Part shown: in pieces, positions 27,442 to 37,855 of the stretch | Layout of the letters: the number at the start of each line of letters is the position of its first letter | How positions within the stretch are numbered: position 1 is the stretch's first letter | Source: Bacillus cereus ATCC 14579 | GTDB lineage: Bacteria > Bacillota > Bacilli > Bacillales > Bacillaceae_G | Direction: 5' to 3' | Length of the DNA stretch: 64,000 bases | NCBI RefSeq assembly: GCF_000007825.1 | Contig: NC_004722.1 | Coordinates: 3,202,501 to 3,266,500 of the forward strand | Made by a program: the position numbers and the translations under genes | Notes under the pieces: model-generated | The model's database searches: none | What the model was told of the DNA's origin: nothing | Seen by the model: the letters and a program-made list of their open reading frames with translations, nothing else

Positions 27442-27633
27442 CTAATCGTTCGTAAAGAACCGATCAAAAATTTGATAAATAGCAGAGAGACCAATGAGCC
27501 AATAAATAGTGTCCACAAGCGCCGGCATAGAACCAAACCATTTCTCAACTACATTGTAATCTAACGCTACAAATAACCAATTCAAACCGCCAAGAATCAC
27601 CAAAATTACTGTAAGGTAAGACAAAAATTTCAT
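27442..27633 (-). CDS. DUF378 family membrane protein
   Basis: 63 residues, two hydrophobic segments, with the family pattern LVILGGLNWLFVALDYNVVEK and DTIYWLIGLSAIYQIF. Small inner-membrane protein of unknown function, common in Bacillus. Confidence 0.85.
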   Translation of the reverse strand: MKFLSYLTVILVILGGLNWLFVALDYNVVEKWFGSMPALVDTIYWLIGLSAIYQIFDRFFTND

Positions 27634-27722
27634 TATGATTGCCCCCTAGGTGATAAGATGGTGAAAGGCCTTTCACTAGAAATATATGTAGTAAACTTTA
27701 AAACTTACCTATTTTATAAAAT

Positions 27723-28790
27723 TTATTTTCTGTACCACCCGTTAATAACTGCCTCTGCTTCTTTACTATGTATTTGATACGCATGTGTACTATCATTAGA
27801 GCCAATAAACCAAATTGAAAAACCTTTAAAATATGGTTTCGGTTCTAATACATCGCGGTAAGCACGCCATCCATTTAATTGCACATCCTTCGAAAACACA
27901 TTTGAAACATCTGGATTCCATGGATTTTGTAATCCAAGTTCACGTGCTGGAACGTTAAATCCACCGAAGTAAACTGGCTTTCCTGTTGCATTATGTAATT
28001 GTTCCAATTGCTGAACAACATTTTGCCCACGATTATATACTGTTGTCGCAAATAAACTTTGCTTCACTTCTTCATATGTTGGATTTCTTTTTCCTGAAAC
28101 TTCAAACCAACTGTCTATGCTAACAATATCCACCTTTTTTAAATACGGGCGATTGATTTTCTCTTCAAACTTCGCTTCATAAGAAGGGTCCCAGCTTGCT
28201 GTTAACCACCAGTTCATTTGATACAAAACATTTCCTTGATACTGATTACGAACAAAATCAATTGTATCGCTCCAGTATCCTTCTGCATACTCCATATTCA
28301 CGAAATTAGAAGCAATCTTTAGTCCATACACATTGTATTTACTTGTAATGGAATTAAAAATATCTTGCAGAATAACCGTCTTCCAATTCCAGAAGAAATC
28401 ATTAATGTTACTTGGGTTCCATTCTGTCTCTCCAACATTCCCCTGCTGAATATACGGGAACGGTTCCACTATAACTTGAATATTACGCTTTAATAATTCT
28501 TGAATTAAAATAATAGCTTGTTGCTTTTGCGCTTGATTAATTACCATGTTAGTAGAAGTCACATTTGGGATATCTACTTGAATCGGTACATTTACTGTAT
28601 TTAAATTTAAGCGCTCTACATCAGCTAATACTTTCGCTACATTTCCAACTTCCCATACTGTTACGTTTCCTGATTTGATTTTTCCAGATTGAACAGTATT
28701 TACATCTGCCTGTACATTTCCTTGAAAACAAAAAGAAAACAACATAAGAAACACTCCTAAAAAACTTATTAAACTCTTATTTTTCTTCAC
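27723..28790 (-). CDS. Secreted glycoside hydrolase-like (GH113-type TIM barrel) protein
   Basis: 355 residues from the GTG at 28790 (VKKNKSLISFLGVFLMLFSF), with AGGGGG before it. A signal peptide ends near QA-D. The mature part has barrel-strand motifs LNTVNVPIQVDIP, IQVIVEPFPYIQQG, VYGLKIASNF, VDIVSIDSWFEV, GKPVYFGGFNVPARE and FKGFSIWFIG, as in GH113-like glycosidases, whose acids sit at strand ends. Clear catalytic Glu residues could not be assigned. A longer in-frame start upstream has no ribosome site. Confidence 0.7.
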   Translation of the reverse strand: MKKNKSLISFLGVFLMLFSFCFQGNVQADVNTVQSGKIKSGNVTVWEVGNVAKVLADVERLNLNTVNVPIQVDIPNVTSTNMVINQAQKQQAIILIQELLKRNIQVIVEPFPYIQQGNVGETEWNPSNINDFFWNWKTVILQDIFNSITSKYNVYGLKIASNFVNMEYAEGYWSDTIDFVRNQYQGNVLYQMNWWLTASWDPSYEAKFEEKINRPYLKKVDIVSIDSWFEVSGKRNPTYEEVKQSLFATTVYNRGQNVVQQLEQLHNATGKPVYFGGFNVPARELGLQNPWNPDVSNVFSKDVQLNGWRAYRDVLEPKPYFKGFSIWFIGSNDSTHAYQIHSKEAEAVINGWYRK

Positions 28791-28948
28791 AACTTTCCCC
28801 CTATAATTTTTGGCTTTCTTGATTATTTTATACAACGTTTCATATATATTCCACAAAAAATCCAATAAATTTTTATTGATAAAAATGCTATTCATCCTTT
28901 ATTCACATCTTACTCATACTAAGCTCCTAAAAATAGTAAGATAAATAA

Positions 28949-28977
28949 AAAAGGAACGGATTTCCGCTCCTTTTTTA
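28949..28977 (-). terminator. Terminator after the cupin gene
   Basis: A stem AAAAAAGGAACGGA with TCCGCTCCTTTTTT (one G-U pair), with A/T runs on both strands. Confidence 0.8.
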
Positions 28978-28991
28978 TCTTTTTACAATTA

Positions 28992-29309
28992 TCAATCCAT
29001 TTCCCTTTTAGGCTCTACCAACATGATATGGGATTCCTTTTCAGTGAAAGGTTTATGCTCAACGCCTCTCGGGACAATAAACATCTCGCCTTTAGAAATT
29101 TTCACCTGTCCATCACGAAAATCGATGAACATCTCCCCTTCAAGCACAATAAATAGCTTATCTGTATTAGGATGCTCATGCCATATAAAATCTCCATTAG
29201 CTTTAAAAAGCTGAATTTGATCGTCATTCATTTCACCAATCACTTGTGGATACCAATAATCGTTAATTTTAGATAACTCGTCATTTAGTTTAATAGGTTG
29301 GTAATGGAT
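28992..29309 (-). CDS. Cupin domain protein, unclear start codon
   Basis: A single-domain cupin. Motif 1 is ANGDFIWHEHPNTDKLFIVLEGEM and motif 2 is KGEMFIVPRGVEHKPF, with the metal-binding His and Glu residues in place. The first usual start (GTG at 29243) lies inside coding-like sequence: the frame upstream reads IHYQPIKLNDELSKINDYWY. The strong GAGGAGGG site (29316-29323) points to a start at 29309, where the codon is ATC, with ATT just before it. Either a rare start is used or the ATG has been lost. The ligand is unknown. Confidence 0.65.
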   Translation of the reverse strand: MHYQPIKLNDELSKINDYWYPQVIGEMNDDQIQLFKANGDFIWHEHPNTDKLFIVLEGEMFIDFRDGQVKISKGEMFIVPRGVEHKPFTEKESHIMLVEPKREMD

Positions 29310-29524
29310 AATAATCCCTCCTCACTTTCAAATTCCACTATATTACAGTAATATAAGTAAAAAAGTCGTTATTACGCTTAAAAAGAAAATGCTCCGGCCA
29401 GAACTTTTCATTCAGATAGTACAAAGGAGTGATTTCAATGAAAGTACTTTCAATCCAATGTTTCCTTTAACTCTCCATAAGTATAGAACAGTGATTTTCA
29501 AATAAGAATGGACCCCTGTTGACA

Positions 29525-30352
29525 TTAGTATGGATTATTGATGAACTTCTCGCGATATTTAGTAGGCGAAATGCCAACTCGCTTCTTGAAAACTCTACTA
29601 AAATAAAAAGGGTCTGCGATTCCAACAGCCTGCGCAATTTGTTGTACAGGCACATCACTTGTACATAACATTTTTTGAGCCATCTTTATACGATAGTTCA
29701 ATAAATATTCTGCTGCCCCCATACCTGCATGCTTTCTAAACACGTAAGAAAGACGATTTCGATTAACATTATTTTGTTCTGTAAGTGTATGAATTGTAAT
29801 ATCTTTATAATAGTATTTACGAACGTAACTAGATATTCGTTCGAATAAAGTATGCGACTCATAATTGCTTTCTCTATTGAAAACACTTAATAAAGCTTCA
29901 TTCAACGCTTCGCGAAACAGCATTTCGGTCTGAAACATCGAAATGCCTCCACGCTGATTATATACATCCCAAAGACGCATAAGTAATTCGACAAGACGAG
30001 GAGATTGTCCTGTTAATAATTCAAAATGCTGATGAGTAAATCCAGAGTCTTCTCGTTCTGAATTGCTTATCCGATATAAAACAAGAATATATTCCCAGTT
30101 TATTTCACCAAGCATTTTATGGGCTAATGTCATTTTTGCACCCCCATGTATAACTTTTCCTGGGGAAAGAGTATACGGCGTACCATTAAATTGAAATTGC
30201 GTCTTCCCTGTAATTGGAAATACAAATCCTGGGAAATAATCTGTAGACTCAGCAAAAGGCACACCTGGATTTTTAGCATAACGATATACTCCTTCTACTC
30301 GGAAAGGAGTATTGGCAAGATACTCTGCTAACTCATTCACGTCTAACTTCAC
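29525..30352 (-). CDS. AraC family transcriptional regulator
   Basis: 275 residues. An N-terminal cupin-like sensing domain (FPGFVFPITGKTQFQFNGTPYTLSPGKVIHGG) precedes a C-terminal double helix-turn-helix (NRNRLSYVFRKHAGMGAAEYLLNYRIKMAQ..., VQQIAQAVGIADPFYFSRVFKKRVGISPTKYR). It is divergent from a Fur-box-like site and a stub of a solute-binding lipoprotein. This is the layout of Btr-type regulators of siderophore uptake (inference); its target transport gene has decayed. Confidence 0.85.
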   Translation of the reverse strand: MKLDVNELAEYLANTPFRVEGVYRYAKNPGVPFAESTDYFPGFVFPITGKTQFQFNGTPYTLSPGKVIHGGAKMTLAHKMLGEINWEYILVLYRISNSEREDSGFTHQHFELLTGQSPRLVELLMRLWDVYNQRGGISMFQTEMLFREALNEALLSVFNRESNYESHTLFERISSYVRKYYYKDITIHTLTEQNNVNRNRLSYVFRKHAGMGAAEYLLNYRIKMAQKMLCTSDVPVQQIAQAVGIADPFYFSRVFKKRVGISPTKYREKFINNPY

Positions 30353-30522
30353 AATACACGCCTCATTTCAATAATAGTTTTCTTGTAATTCGCGAGATTA
30401 ATTGGTGTACATTCTGGGAAACGCTAAACTAAAAATAGTACATACAACTTAACAAGATCTGGTTATTAACCTATAAATATATTGTTTTTCATTTATTGAC
30501 CAAAGTATCCTCCCTATATTAT

Positions 30523-30541
30523 TGATAATGATTTTCATTGT
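30523..30541. promoter_or_regulatory. Fur box-like site
   Basis: TGATAATGATTTTCATTG at about 30523-30540 matches the Fur consensus GATAATGATAATCATTATC well. It is upstream of the AraC gene on one side and of a decayed lipoprotein stub on the other. Confidence 0.7.
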
Positions 30542-30666
30542 AGTTTGGTAAAAAAACATTTGTCAAGTTGGCTGGCCTAGAAAAATGATGAAACAAGGGG
30601 GATAGAGGAACAGTTCTGTTGCAAATAATACCTAGTCTTTGTTAACTAATTCCCCTCAAAACTGGA

Positions 30667-30792
30667 ATGATCATGTTAATAGTTGTAATGACTTTATTAG
30701 TTACAGCACTTACAGCATGTGGAAATAATCGTAATCCTGAAGAATTTGCTACAGCGTATTTCGAAGATGGAAACAGCCTACTATCAAATTAA
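30667..30792 (+). pseudogene. Stub of a binding-protein lipoprotein (probably iron-siderophore)
   Basis: 41 codons: MIMLIVVMTLLVTALTACGN, a lipoprotein signal peptide with lipobox LTAC, then about 20 residues and a stop. A hairpin follows at once. It has the start of an ABC transporter substrate-binding protein but lacks the whole binding domain, and no ribosome site is visible. With the Fur-box-like site and AraC regulator next to it, a lost siderophore-binding protein is the likely ancestor. Confidence 0.5.
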
Positions 30793-30806
30793 ATGATAGT
30801 AGGCTG
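30773..30806 (+). terminator. Hairpin after the lipoprotein stub
   Basis: CAGCCTACTATCA with its complement TGATAGTAGGCTG and a 7-base loop, covering the stub's stop codon. This looks like the original gene's terminator. Confidence 0.65.
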
Positions 30807-30905
30807 GCTGTTAAAATTATTTAAGAACTGGGTTATGTTCTAAATGATAAGCTTTCATTATCAAAAAGAGTATTACTAGTTCCCTCCACAAACAAAAACA
30901 CCCTA

Positions 30906-33297
30906 TCACTTCGGTTCTAAATTTAGCACCTTCCCCTCTATCCCCTCCGTATTCAATGTAGTCGTATGATACGTGCCATTTACCCAATCATCTATTTGAT
31001 CATGATACCAATCGCTTCTAAAATGGCCCGACTGTCCTGGCCCTACGATATGATAACCGTTTGACATATCTTTCGTATCAATAATGAATCTCCAAGACGC
31101 CCCGTGATTTACAATGCCGTTTTCGCCGTAACTCGCTGCTTGCACGGTAACTTGGCTCCCACCAATCGGAACTGGTTTCTCACGATTAAAAGCGAGTAAT
31201 GCTAACATACTCGATGATTTCGAAATGGGATGTGTAAAAGCGAGTTGATGGTAATCGCCCCACTTCCACTCTCCAATATCGGGTCCATATTCCTTCTGCA
31301 ATTTCTTCATTACATTCTCGTACGATGTATGCACAACTTTTGTGAAACCTCCGTACTTCGTAAACCAAACGCTATTTTCTCCCGCTACTTCTTTTCGAAT
31401 CAATTCATCAACAACTTGTGACTTCCCTTCAAATAACTCCATTACATCTTTCGGTATTTCTTTTGAAAATAACGTATTTGAAATCTCTTTCATTAACAAA
31501 TGGAATATTAATGGTGCCGCTTCATCTTTACTATCGTAAAAATTCCACTTTGTTAATTGGTCTACGCCTTCTTTCTCTACCTCATTTAAAGATGCTTTAT
31601 TTAACTCTTTTAAAAATATAGGAGTAAACTCTTTCCCATATAAATTCTTTTGATCCATCTGTAACTCTTCTAAATCTTTCACCGTGTACTTTTCCTTCTC
31701 TTGCAAAAATTCTTGAATACGCATTTGCCTATATGGCTGCGCCCACGTATTGCTAATATGATACGGATAATCATCATCAACAATTTTATTATTCGCAGTT
31801 GAAATAAACCCTTGTTTTGGATTAATTACTTTTGGAAGTTGATCAAACGGGATATACCCTTCCCATTCATATTCATCTGTCCATCCTGGAACAGGTAAGC
31901 TACCATCACCTTTTTTACGCACTGGTATATTTCCATTCGCTTTATAAGCAATTGTGCCGTCTTTTGATGCAAACACAAAGTTTTGGGTTGGTGTATGAAA
32001 ATCTTGAAGAGCGGTTTCAAACTCATTCCAGTCTTTTGCTTTGTTCATATTTAATACAGCTTTTAACTCAGCTGAAGGTTCTAAAGCTGTCCACTTTAAA
32101 GAGAATACTGTTTTCGTTTTCTCCTTCCCCTTATCCGCAAACTCTGAAATTACTGGTCCATGCCTCGTAATCGTAACGTTATAAGGAATTGGCTTCCCGC
32201 CTTTTACTTTAATAGACTCGTCTACAACGGTAGCTTTTTCCCATTTATCGTTATACAGAAATTCATTTTCATCATTAGGATTTCTCTTCTCAATATATAA
32301 ATCTTGCACATCAGGCCCTGTATTCGTAACACCCCACGCTATTTTGTCATTGTGTCCTAATATAACACCTGGTACTCCAGCGAAAATAACGCCACTCACA
32401 TTTAAACCTTTCATTTCAAGTCTCGTTTGATACCAAATAGAAGGCGTCGCAAGAGATAAATGAGGATCATCTGCTAAAATTGGCTTACCTGACGCACTCT
32501 TCTCACCGCTCACAACCCAGTTATTACTACCGTTAAACTCCGGCGGAATTATCGTTTTTGAAAAACTTTGTGCTACGTCCACATTTGTATTTTTCAGTTC
32601 AGCTAGCAATCTAGGGGCATCTTTCGGATATGCAGGAAATAGCTCATTCGCTTGCTCTTTCGGAAGATTTTTCAGCGCCCAATATCGAAATGCCTGTCCG
32701 TGCCAATGTCCTCCTAAGTCAAACGCCATATACTTCCCGATTGTTAAAGTATCAACAATTGACCACTCAGCAGGTTCATAACCTAATATAGTAAACTCAA
32801 CTGGTAATTTCTTTTCCTTTTTCGCCTCACGTATAAAAGCGTTCACCCCATCAGCAAATGACTGCAGGGCATCTTTCGCTTCTCCATTATATTGACTAAC
32901 TGAAGCTTCGGCCGCTCGCCGTAAACCGAGTGTTCGAAACAATTTATCTCGGTCAACAGCTGCTTCCCCAACAACTTCACTTAACATACCAGAAGCTTGT
33001 CTTCTACTTAAGTCCATTTGAAACAACCGATCTTGCGCTTGTACATATCCTTGTGAAAAATATAAATCATGTGCATTTTCCGATTTAATATGCGGGACAC
33101 CTTTACTATCACGCTTCACCGTAACAGCGTGTTGTAAATCCTCTAGCTTTATCGTTCCATCTATCTTTGGCATAGATTTCAGCGTATATATGTTCAAAAA
33201 AATCGCAGCGGGAAATAACTAACAAAAGAACGATACTACTAGCCCAAATAAAAATTCTTTTTCCCCTTTTTCGTTTCTTCTTTATAACGACTTCCAT
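30906..33297 (-). pseudogene. Penicillin acylase family protein, frameshifted in the N-terminal anchor
   Basis: An Ntn-hydrolase of about 797 residues when the frames are joined. The alpha part includes VKRDSKGVPHIKSENAHDLYFSQGYVQAQDRLFQMDL. The autocleavage site and nucleophile Ser are in NGSNNWVVSG, followed by ILADDPHL and the oxyanion region GVIFAGVPGVILGHN. The N-terminal signal anchor (KKKRKRGKRIFIWASSIVLLLVIS) is in another frame: one extra C in the CCC at 33210-33212 separates it from AAIFLNIYTLKSMPKID. The downstream frame could start at a TTG (33197), giving a protein without its anchor. Confidence 0.85.
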
Positions 33298-33358
33298 ATA
33301 ACCACCCCTTTCTCACACTATTCGCTTCTTTTTGAGAAAGAACCTTTTAAAGACATTG

Positions 33359-33398
33359 AAAAACCCCCTTCATTTTCCTACCAATGAAGGGGGTTTTT
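33359..33398. terminator. Strong bidirectional terminator
   Basis: A 16-bp perfect stem, AAAAACCCCCTTCATT with its complement, with A/T runs. It ends the DUF4132 gene on the minus strand. Confidence 0.9.
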
Positions 33399-33399
33399 C

Positions 33400-36300
33400 T
33401 TATCGTTCGCTACGCCAACTTTCATTATGCCCAAGATTTGAATCTGTCGCTACTTGGACATCATATAACATTTCACTAAAGAAGCGTTTATCTACTTCTT
33501 TTGGTACAATACGTCTTTCATCATCAATCTCATCGTATTCATATGAACCACGATTCACTGTACCTGCTTTATAAAATTGAATGTCAAATACACATACATC
33601 TTCTTCATCTTCATAACCAATCGGCGCTCCGCTAAATGACAATTGCACGCCTAATCCGGTACGAGTATCTTCTTTGTAAAATGTATAATACACACCGCCA
33701 TCTTGAACAGACCCACGGATCCATCCAAGCTTCGTCATCTTACCGAATAACGAACGACCATTTAATAAAATACCGCCAAATCTCTCAATAGCACTCTTAT
33801 CATTCTTTTCTACTACAAACACTGGACGCTCAATTTGTAGGAACGGCTGAACAATTCCCGCACTTTCTAATTGCTCTTTCCATAATTCCTTCTCCGCCCC
33901 AGACAATTCTAACGGATGAACGAAACCAATAACAGTGCCAGATGAAAGTTCATAACTCTTCCCGTCAATTGTACAGAACACGCCACCTTCTGCATAACGG
34001 AATGCCTTCAGCAACTTCCCTTCCTTATACTCACCCCAAATGAGTGAAATAGAAAATTGCTTCATAATTGGATTATCCATAAATACAGATTTCCATGCAT
34101 TATGTGACCAATAACGCTTTAACGAAAGTGCCGCTTCTAATCGTTGTTTTTGCATGGAAAGAGTAGTTCGGAGTTCCTTCTTTAAAGAGGCTAATTCTTT
34201 TTTAGCCTCTTCAGCCTTTTCTACATCATCTTTTGCATTCGGCTTTGGAAGTGACTTCATACGTTTTCCTTCTTCTGTCTCTAATTCAATTTTTGACTCT
34301 GTAGTTAAAATGGCAGTAAAACTTCGATTCCCGAAATCAATTATCTTTTCACCCTGTATAGTAAAGCCGAGGTCCGGCACCAATTGATCTTCCAGCTCTT
34401 CCTCTGTTATACCACGTGTTTTCGCAGCAAGACCTAGCGCTTCTTTTGCTGCATTACGTACTTGCTTATGTTTATATTTAAATGCTATTGCATGAATAGA
34501 CATAAGTGCAAGCTTAGATGAAGACAAACCTAAAGCACGAACGGCATCCGCTGCTATCTTTCCTCTCATTTGAAGCACCCATTCATCAATTTGCTTTATA
34601 AGTATGTCGACCATTTTGTCGTCACTATACATTCCGTATAACGAAAGAATTCCACGCTTCTTCACATCTGCGTCTTGAGAAATCCATATTTGATATATTG
34701 TTTGCACACATTCTTTTAAGTCCTCTTCATTTAAAGCTCTACCAATTACTTCTGCCGTTTCTTTCTTCTCAATAACAGCATCTGAAATATACTGTTGTAA
34801 ATAGGCTAACGGAATTGCAGCATCAGCAATTTCATCAGAGTCACGTAAACGGATTTGTGGCTCATCCCCAATCAATTGCAGAAGTGAATTTCTTATTTGT
34901 TCAGTTAAAATACGTGCACATAGTTCTTCTATTTTTTCTTCCTCCGTTTGGAATAAAAATGAGAATTTTCCTGCGAAAGATTCATTTTTACTTTCTTGCA
35001 AAGCTTCCTGTACAATTTTCGTATATTTTTCAAGCTTATACTCTATTAGTATTTTCATCACATTTTCACGAACAATCTTCTTTTTATTATGAAGTTCAAC
35101 TGCTACATCTGCTGCAGCTTCCACATCTTTTGAAAGCAGTTTAACTACAGACTCACGCATTTTTTTAGATGAATCTCCTAAGCTTTTAATTAAAATTGGA
35201 CGCATTTTAATCATGTTATCCTTTGCTAACTCTTCTAAAATATATGCTTTTGCCACAGCAGAATACTCATCAAATCTTTCAATGATGTACGCTTGTTCTT
35301 TTACAATTACACAAACAAGCGCTTCCTTCGCCTTATTTCTCTCTTCACTGTAGCATGCAGCTTCTTCAACTGCATAAGCGATAAGCTTTTCCTTACTTAA
35401 CCCATACGAAAGCAGATCTTCTAATACTTGTTTCGGTTCTACTCCTCTGACAGAACATTCGTAAAGAAGTTCGTATAAATTAACACTATCATCATCTCCA
35501 AACTGTAGTGTAAGTACAGCTTCCCTCTTCGCTACATCATCTATATCCCAAAGAAGCGCAACCTCTAACACCGGCATACCCCAATACATACTCCTATATT
35601 TCGGATTTTTAAGTATTTGCTTCATATCCTCAAGTGACAATTTCCCTTGTAAATAATCACGATATGTATCCCGCACTGTAGACAATTTTATTTGCAAAGC
35701 AGCAACAAAAAATTCTTCTCGCATTTTCCCTATATTTAGCTCATATCCTTTTTCAGCTAACGTTCGTGCGATGATGAGATAATTCATTTTACTTACATAT
35801 TGCAAAGTATGTTGAATACATTCAGGATCTTCCTCCAACATAAAGCATAGCAATTCATATTCATACGTCTTACAAAAATCCTCACTGTTCAAATCATGTT
35901 GCCTTAGACGATGCGCAAAAAATCTTTCCTTAGAAATCCAAAACTGTGTACAAAAACTTTGAATTTCTTCATATGTTTCTCTATTTACACTACCAGTTTT
36001 TTTGTAGTTTTGAGACTGACCGAGAGTGTGACACATATAACGTGTTGCATAGTTTATAAAACCCCAAACATTTTTCTTCGCCAATATTTCAATATATCGC
36101 CTCGCAACATCCGAATATTTATGAACACAAAATAATAGCCGCCAAATATGTTCCGGTAAATTCCCACCTATAAATACTTCACTATCATCTTCACCTTTTA
36201 AATACCGTTTAACTGCTTCAACCTTTTCCTTTTCCCCTAGCAGTTTTAATATAAATTCTGTATGTTCTTCTAACCTTTCATTCAATAAAGAACTATATGT

Positions 36301-36813
36301 ACGAAACTTTTCATAATCTACATCAAACATTATGAGAAGTAATGTTAATTGTTGCTTAGTTGGTAAAGTATGTAATTGTCCCTCTATATAGTTCGGACTC
36401 TCTTTTGTTAACTCTCTAAGAAAAACATCTGCTTCATTTACATAACTTGAAATACTGGATAAATATTTACATGCGATTGCTACAAGTTTGTCCAAAGGAA
36501 GTGCACTTTTTTCTAAATAAATCTTCATTTTAGAAAAACTGACATGCGCAAAACGGACTACAAGAACATTTAATAATTGCTCCTCGAGTATATGGTAAAA
36601 TAATCGAAAAAAATCCGGATCTTGTTTATGCACTTTCCTAAAATCGTTTATAAATCTCTCCGCAAAATCACTTCTTTTTTGATCACGAATTGTCGTTAGT
36701 TGAATATTTTTTAAAATCTCTTCTTCTTTTGTCTGTAAATATCGTTGTGATAATTGTTTCTGTTCTTCTGTCATATTAATATATTGAAACAACTCAGATG
36801 TACTAGTAGTCAA
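33400..36813 (-). CDS. DUF4132 domain protein with HEAT-like repeats
   Basis: About 1137 residues. The first ~830 are alpha-helical with HEAT-like stretches (MRPILIKSLGDSSKKMRESVVKLLSKDVEAA; MRGKIAADAVRALGLSSSKLALMSI). A charged coiled coil follows at about 870-920. The last ~230 residues form the DUF4132 domain (FSISLIWGEYKEGKLLKAFRY, then a C-terminal VCVFDIQFYKAGTVNRG). The E. coli relatives are MolR/YehI-type proteins of unsettled function. The TTG start at 36813 was chosen because GGGGGG lies eight bases before it; other in-frame starts up to 36903 lack a site. Confidence 0.78.
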   Translation of the reverse strand: MTTSTSELFQYINMTEEQKQLSQRYLQTKEEEILKNIQLTTIRDQKRSDFAERFINDFRKVHKQDPDFFRLFYHILEEQLLNVLVVRFAHVSFSKMKIYLEKSALPLDKLVAIACKYLSSISSYVNEADVFLRELTKESPNYIEGQLHTLPTKQQLTLLLIMFDVDYEKFRTYSSLLNERLEEHTEFILKLLGEKEKVEAVKRYLKGEDDSEVFIGGNLPEHIWRLLFCVHKYSDVARRYIEILAKKNVWGFINYATRYMCHTLGQSQNYKKTGSVNRETYEEIQSFCTQFWISKERFFAHRLRQHDLNSEDFCKTYEYELLCFMLEEDPECIQHTLQYVSKMNYLIIARTLAEKGYELNIGKMREEFFVAALQIKLSTVRDTYRDYLQGKLSLEDMKQILKNPKYRSMYWGMPVLEVALLWDIDDVAKREAVLTLQFGDDDSVNLYELLYECSVRGVEPKQVLEDLLSYGLSKEKLIAYAVEEAACYSEERNKAKEALVCVIVKEQAYIIERFDEYSAVAKAYILEELAKDNMIKMRPILIKSLGDSSKKMRESVVKLLSKDVEAAADVAVELHNKKKIVRENVMKILIEYKLEKYTKIVQEALQESKNESFAGKFSFLFQTEEEKIEELCARILTEQIRNSLLQLIGDEPQIRLRDSDEIADAAIPLAYLQQYISDAVIEKKETAEVIGRALNEEDLKECVQTIYQIWISQDADVKKRGILSLYGMYSDDKMVDILIKQIDEWVLQMRGKIAADAVRALGLSSSKLALMSIHAIAFKYKHKQVRNAAKEALGLAAKTRGITEEELEDQLVPDLGFTIQGEKIIDFGNRSFTAILTTESKIELETEEGKRMKSLPKPNAKDDVEKAEEAKKELASLKKELRTTLSMQKQRLEAALSLKRYWSHNAWKSVFMDNPIMKQFSISLIWGEYKEGKLLKAFRYAEGGVFCTIDGKSYELSSGTVIGFVHPLELSGAEKELWKEQLESAGIVQPFLQIERPVFVVEKNDKSAIERFGGILLNGRSLFGKMTKLGWIRGSVQDGGVYYTFYKEDTRTGLGVQLSFSGAPIGYEDEEDVCVFDIQFYKAGTVNRGSYEYDEIDDERRIVPKEVDKRFFSEMLYDVQVATDSNLGHNESWRSER

Positions 36814-36924
36814 ACTTTGTACCCCCCGCATCTTTTTATCTATTATAAAAATACCCTTATTTAATGGTAGTATAGCATAAAACTCACAAAAACGAACGTA
36901 CATTCTGTATTAAATTAATGTAAA

Positions 36925-37701
36925 TTAAAATACACTACTCAACATACATTTCCTTCTCTCTAAACTTCCCATTACAGACTTCCCCCCACTAAAATCCTTT
37001 AACTTTTTGCTACACCAATTCCTCAAAATCCCCTTCACATAAGCTAACGTTTTCTTATTATTTTCAAACGCAATTTTAAGTGCCTCTAACACTTTCTCTC
37101 CAGAAAGTCTTTGTATCCAATTCTTCAATTCCTTCACAATATATGGGGATAAACTACTAATATTTTGTTCATAAAACTTATAAACTTCACTATTTGGAAC
37201 GTCCTCTTCTATGGTTTCCACCTCTTCCGCTTCTTCTTTCTCTTCAATAACTACTTGTGAACTACTATTATCCTCTTCTTTTGGCATACCAAAATGCTGC
37301 AGTACTAATGGAATCTTGTATTCTTTTTCAAGGCATTTACGTAAAAATATATGTATGAACTCATTACTTTTTACAGTCTTTAACTCACGTAATACGCACT
37401 TCTCCACATTCGTATTTGAAATAGGGTTATAGTGTAACCAATTTATTATGAATACCTCTTTCGTTTCCGTATCATATAGAATCTTTCCATACTCAACAAA
37501 CCTGTTTAGCAACTTCTCAACAGTCTCCATACTATAACCTGTTTCAAGCTCTGCCACACGCTTCGGTAATATGTAGATACCACATTGCTTCGTTTTCGTA
37601 CCAGTTAACAAATATATGTAAAAATAACGCTCCTCTGGCGTTAAATCTAATATGAATTCATCTTGCCAAAAGTTCACCTGCACATTACGGTATACCGCCA
37701 T
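36925..37701 (-). CDS. DnaD domain protein
   Basis: 258 residues from the ATG at 37701 (MAVYRNVQVNFWQDEFILDLTPEERYFYIYLL), with GGAGGG six bases upstream. The N-terminal winged-helix domain is typical of DnaD-like and phage replication proteins. An acidic linker (about 165-190) leads to the DnaD C-terminal domain (VYKFYEQNISSLSPYIVKELKNW, then VKGILRNWCSKKLKD with the YxxxIxxxW-like signature). The frame stays open about 90 codons further upstream through a (Lys-Thr)n tract, but the ribosome site argues against its use. Confidence 0.8.
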   Translation of the reverse strand: MAVYRNVQVNFWQDEFILDLTPEERYFYIYLLTGTKTKQCGIYILPKRVAELETGYSMETVEKLLNRFVEYGKILYDTETKEVFIINWLHYNPISNTNVEKCVLRELKTVKSNEFIHIFLRKCLEKEYKIPLVLQHFGMPKEEDNSSSQVVIEEKEEAEEVETIEEDVPNSEVYKFYEQNISSLSPYIVKELKNWIQRLSGEKVLEALKIAFENNKKTLAYVKGILRNWCSKKLKDFSGGKSVMGSLERRKCMLSSVF

Positions 37702-37855
37702 ATGTTTCCCTCCACTCTTTGCTAGTAAATAGGAAAATTTTAATCCTTCATTATAAAGATAGGCATGCGGGAATGGTTTTGGCATTCGAATTACAATTTT
37801 TTTTACTACTACAACGCCGGTTTCATTTTTTCGTGCTTGTTTTGTTCTTGTAGTT

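Noticed and set aside
27234..27548. 105-residue N-terminal extension of SerC
   Set aside because: It overlaps the serC promoter and the DUF378 gene; SerC proteins begin at MERVYNFSAGP.
36925..37701. DnaD-like gene as evidence for a prophage
   Set aside because: No integrase, capsid, terminase or lysis gene is nearby; DnaD-domain proteins are also ordinary chromosomal genes in this group.
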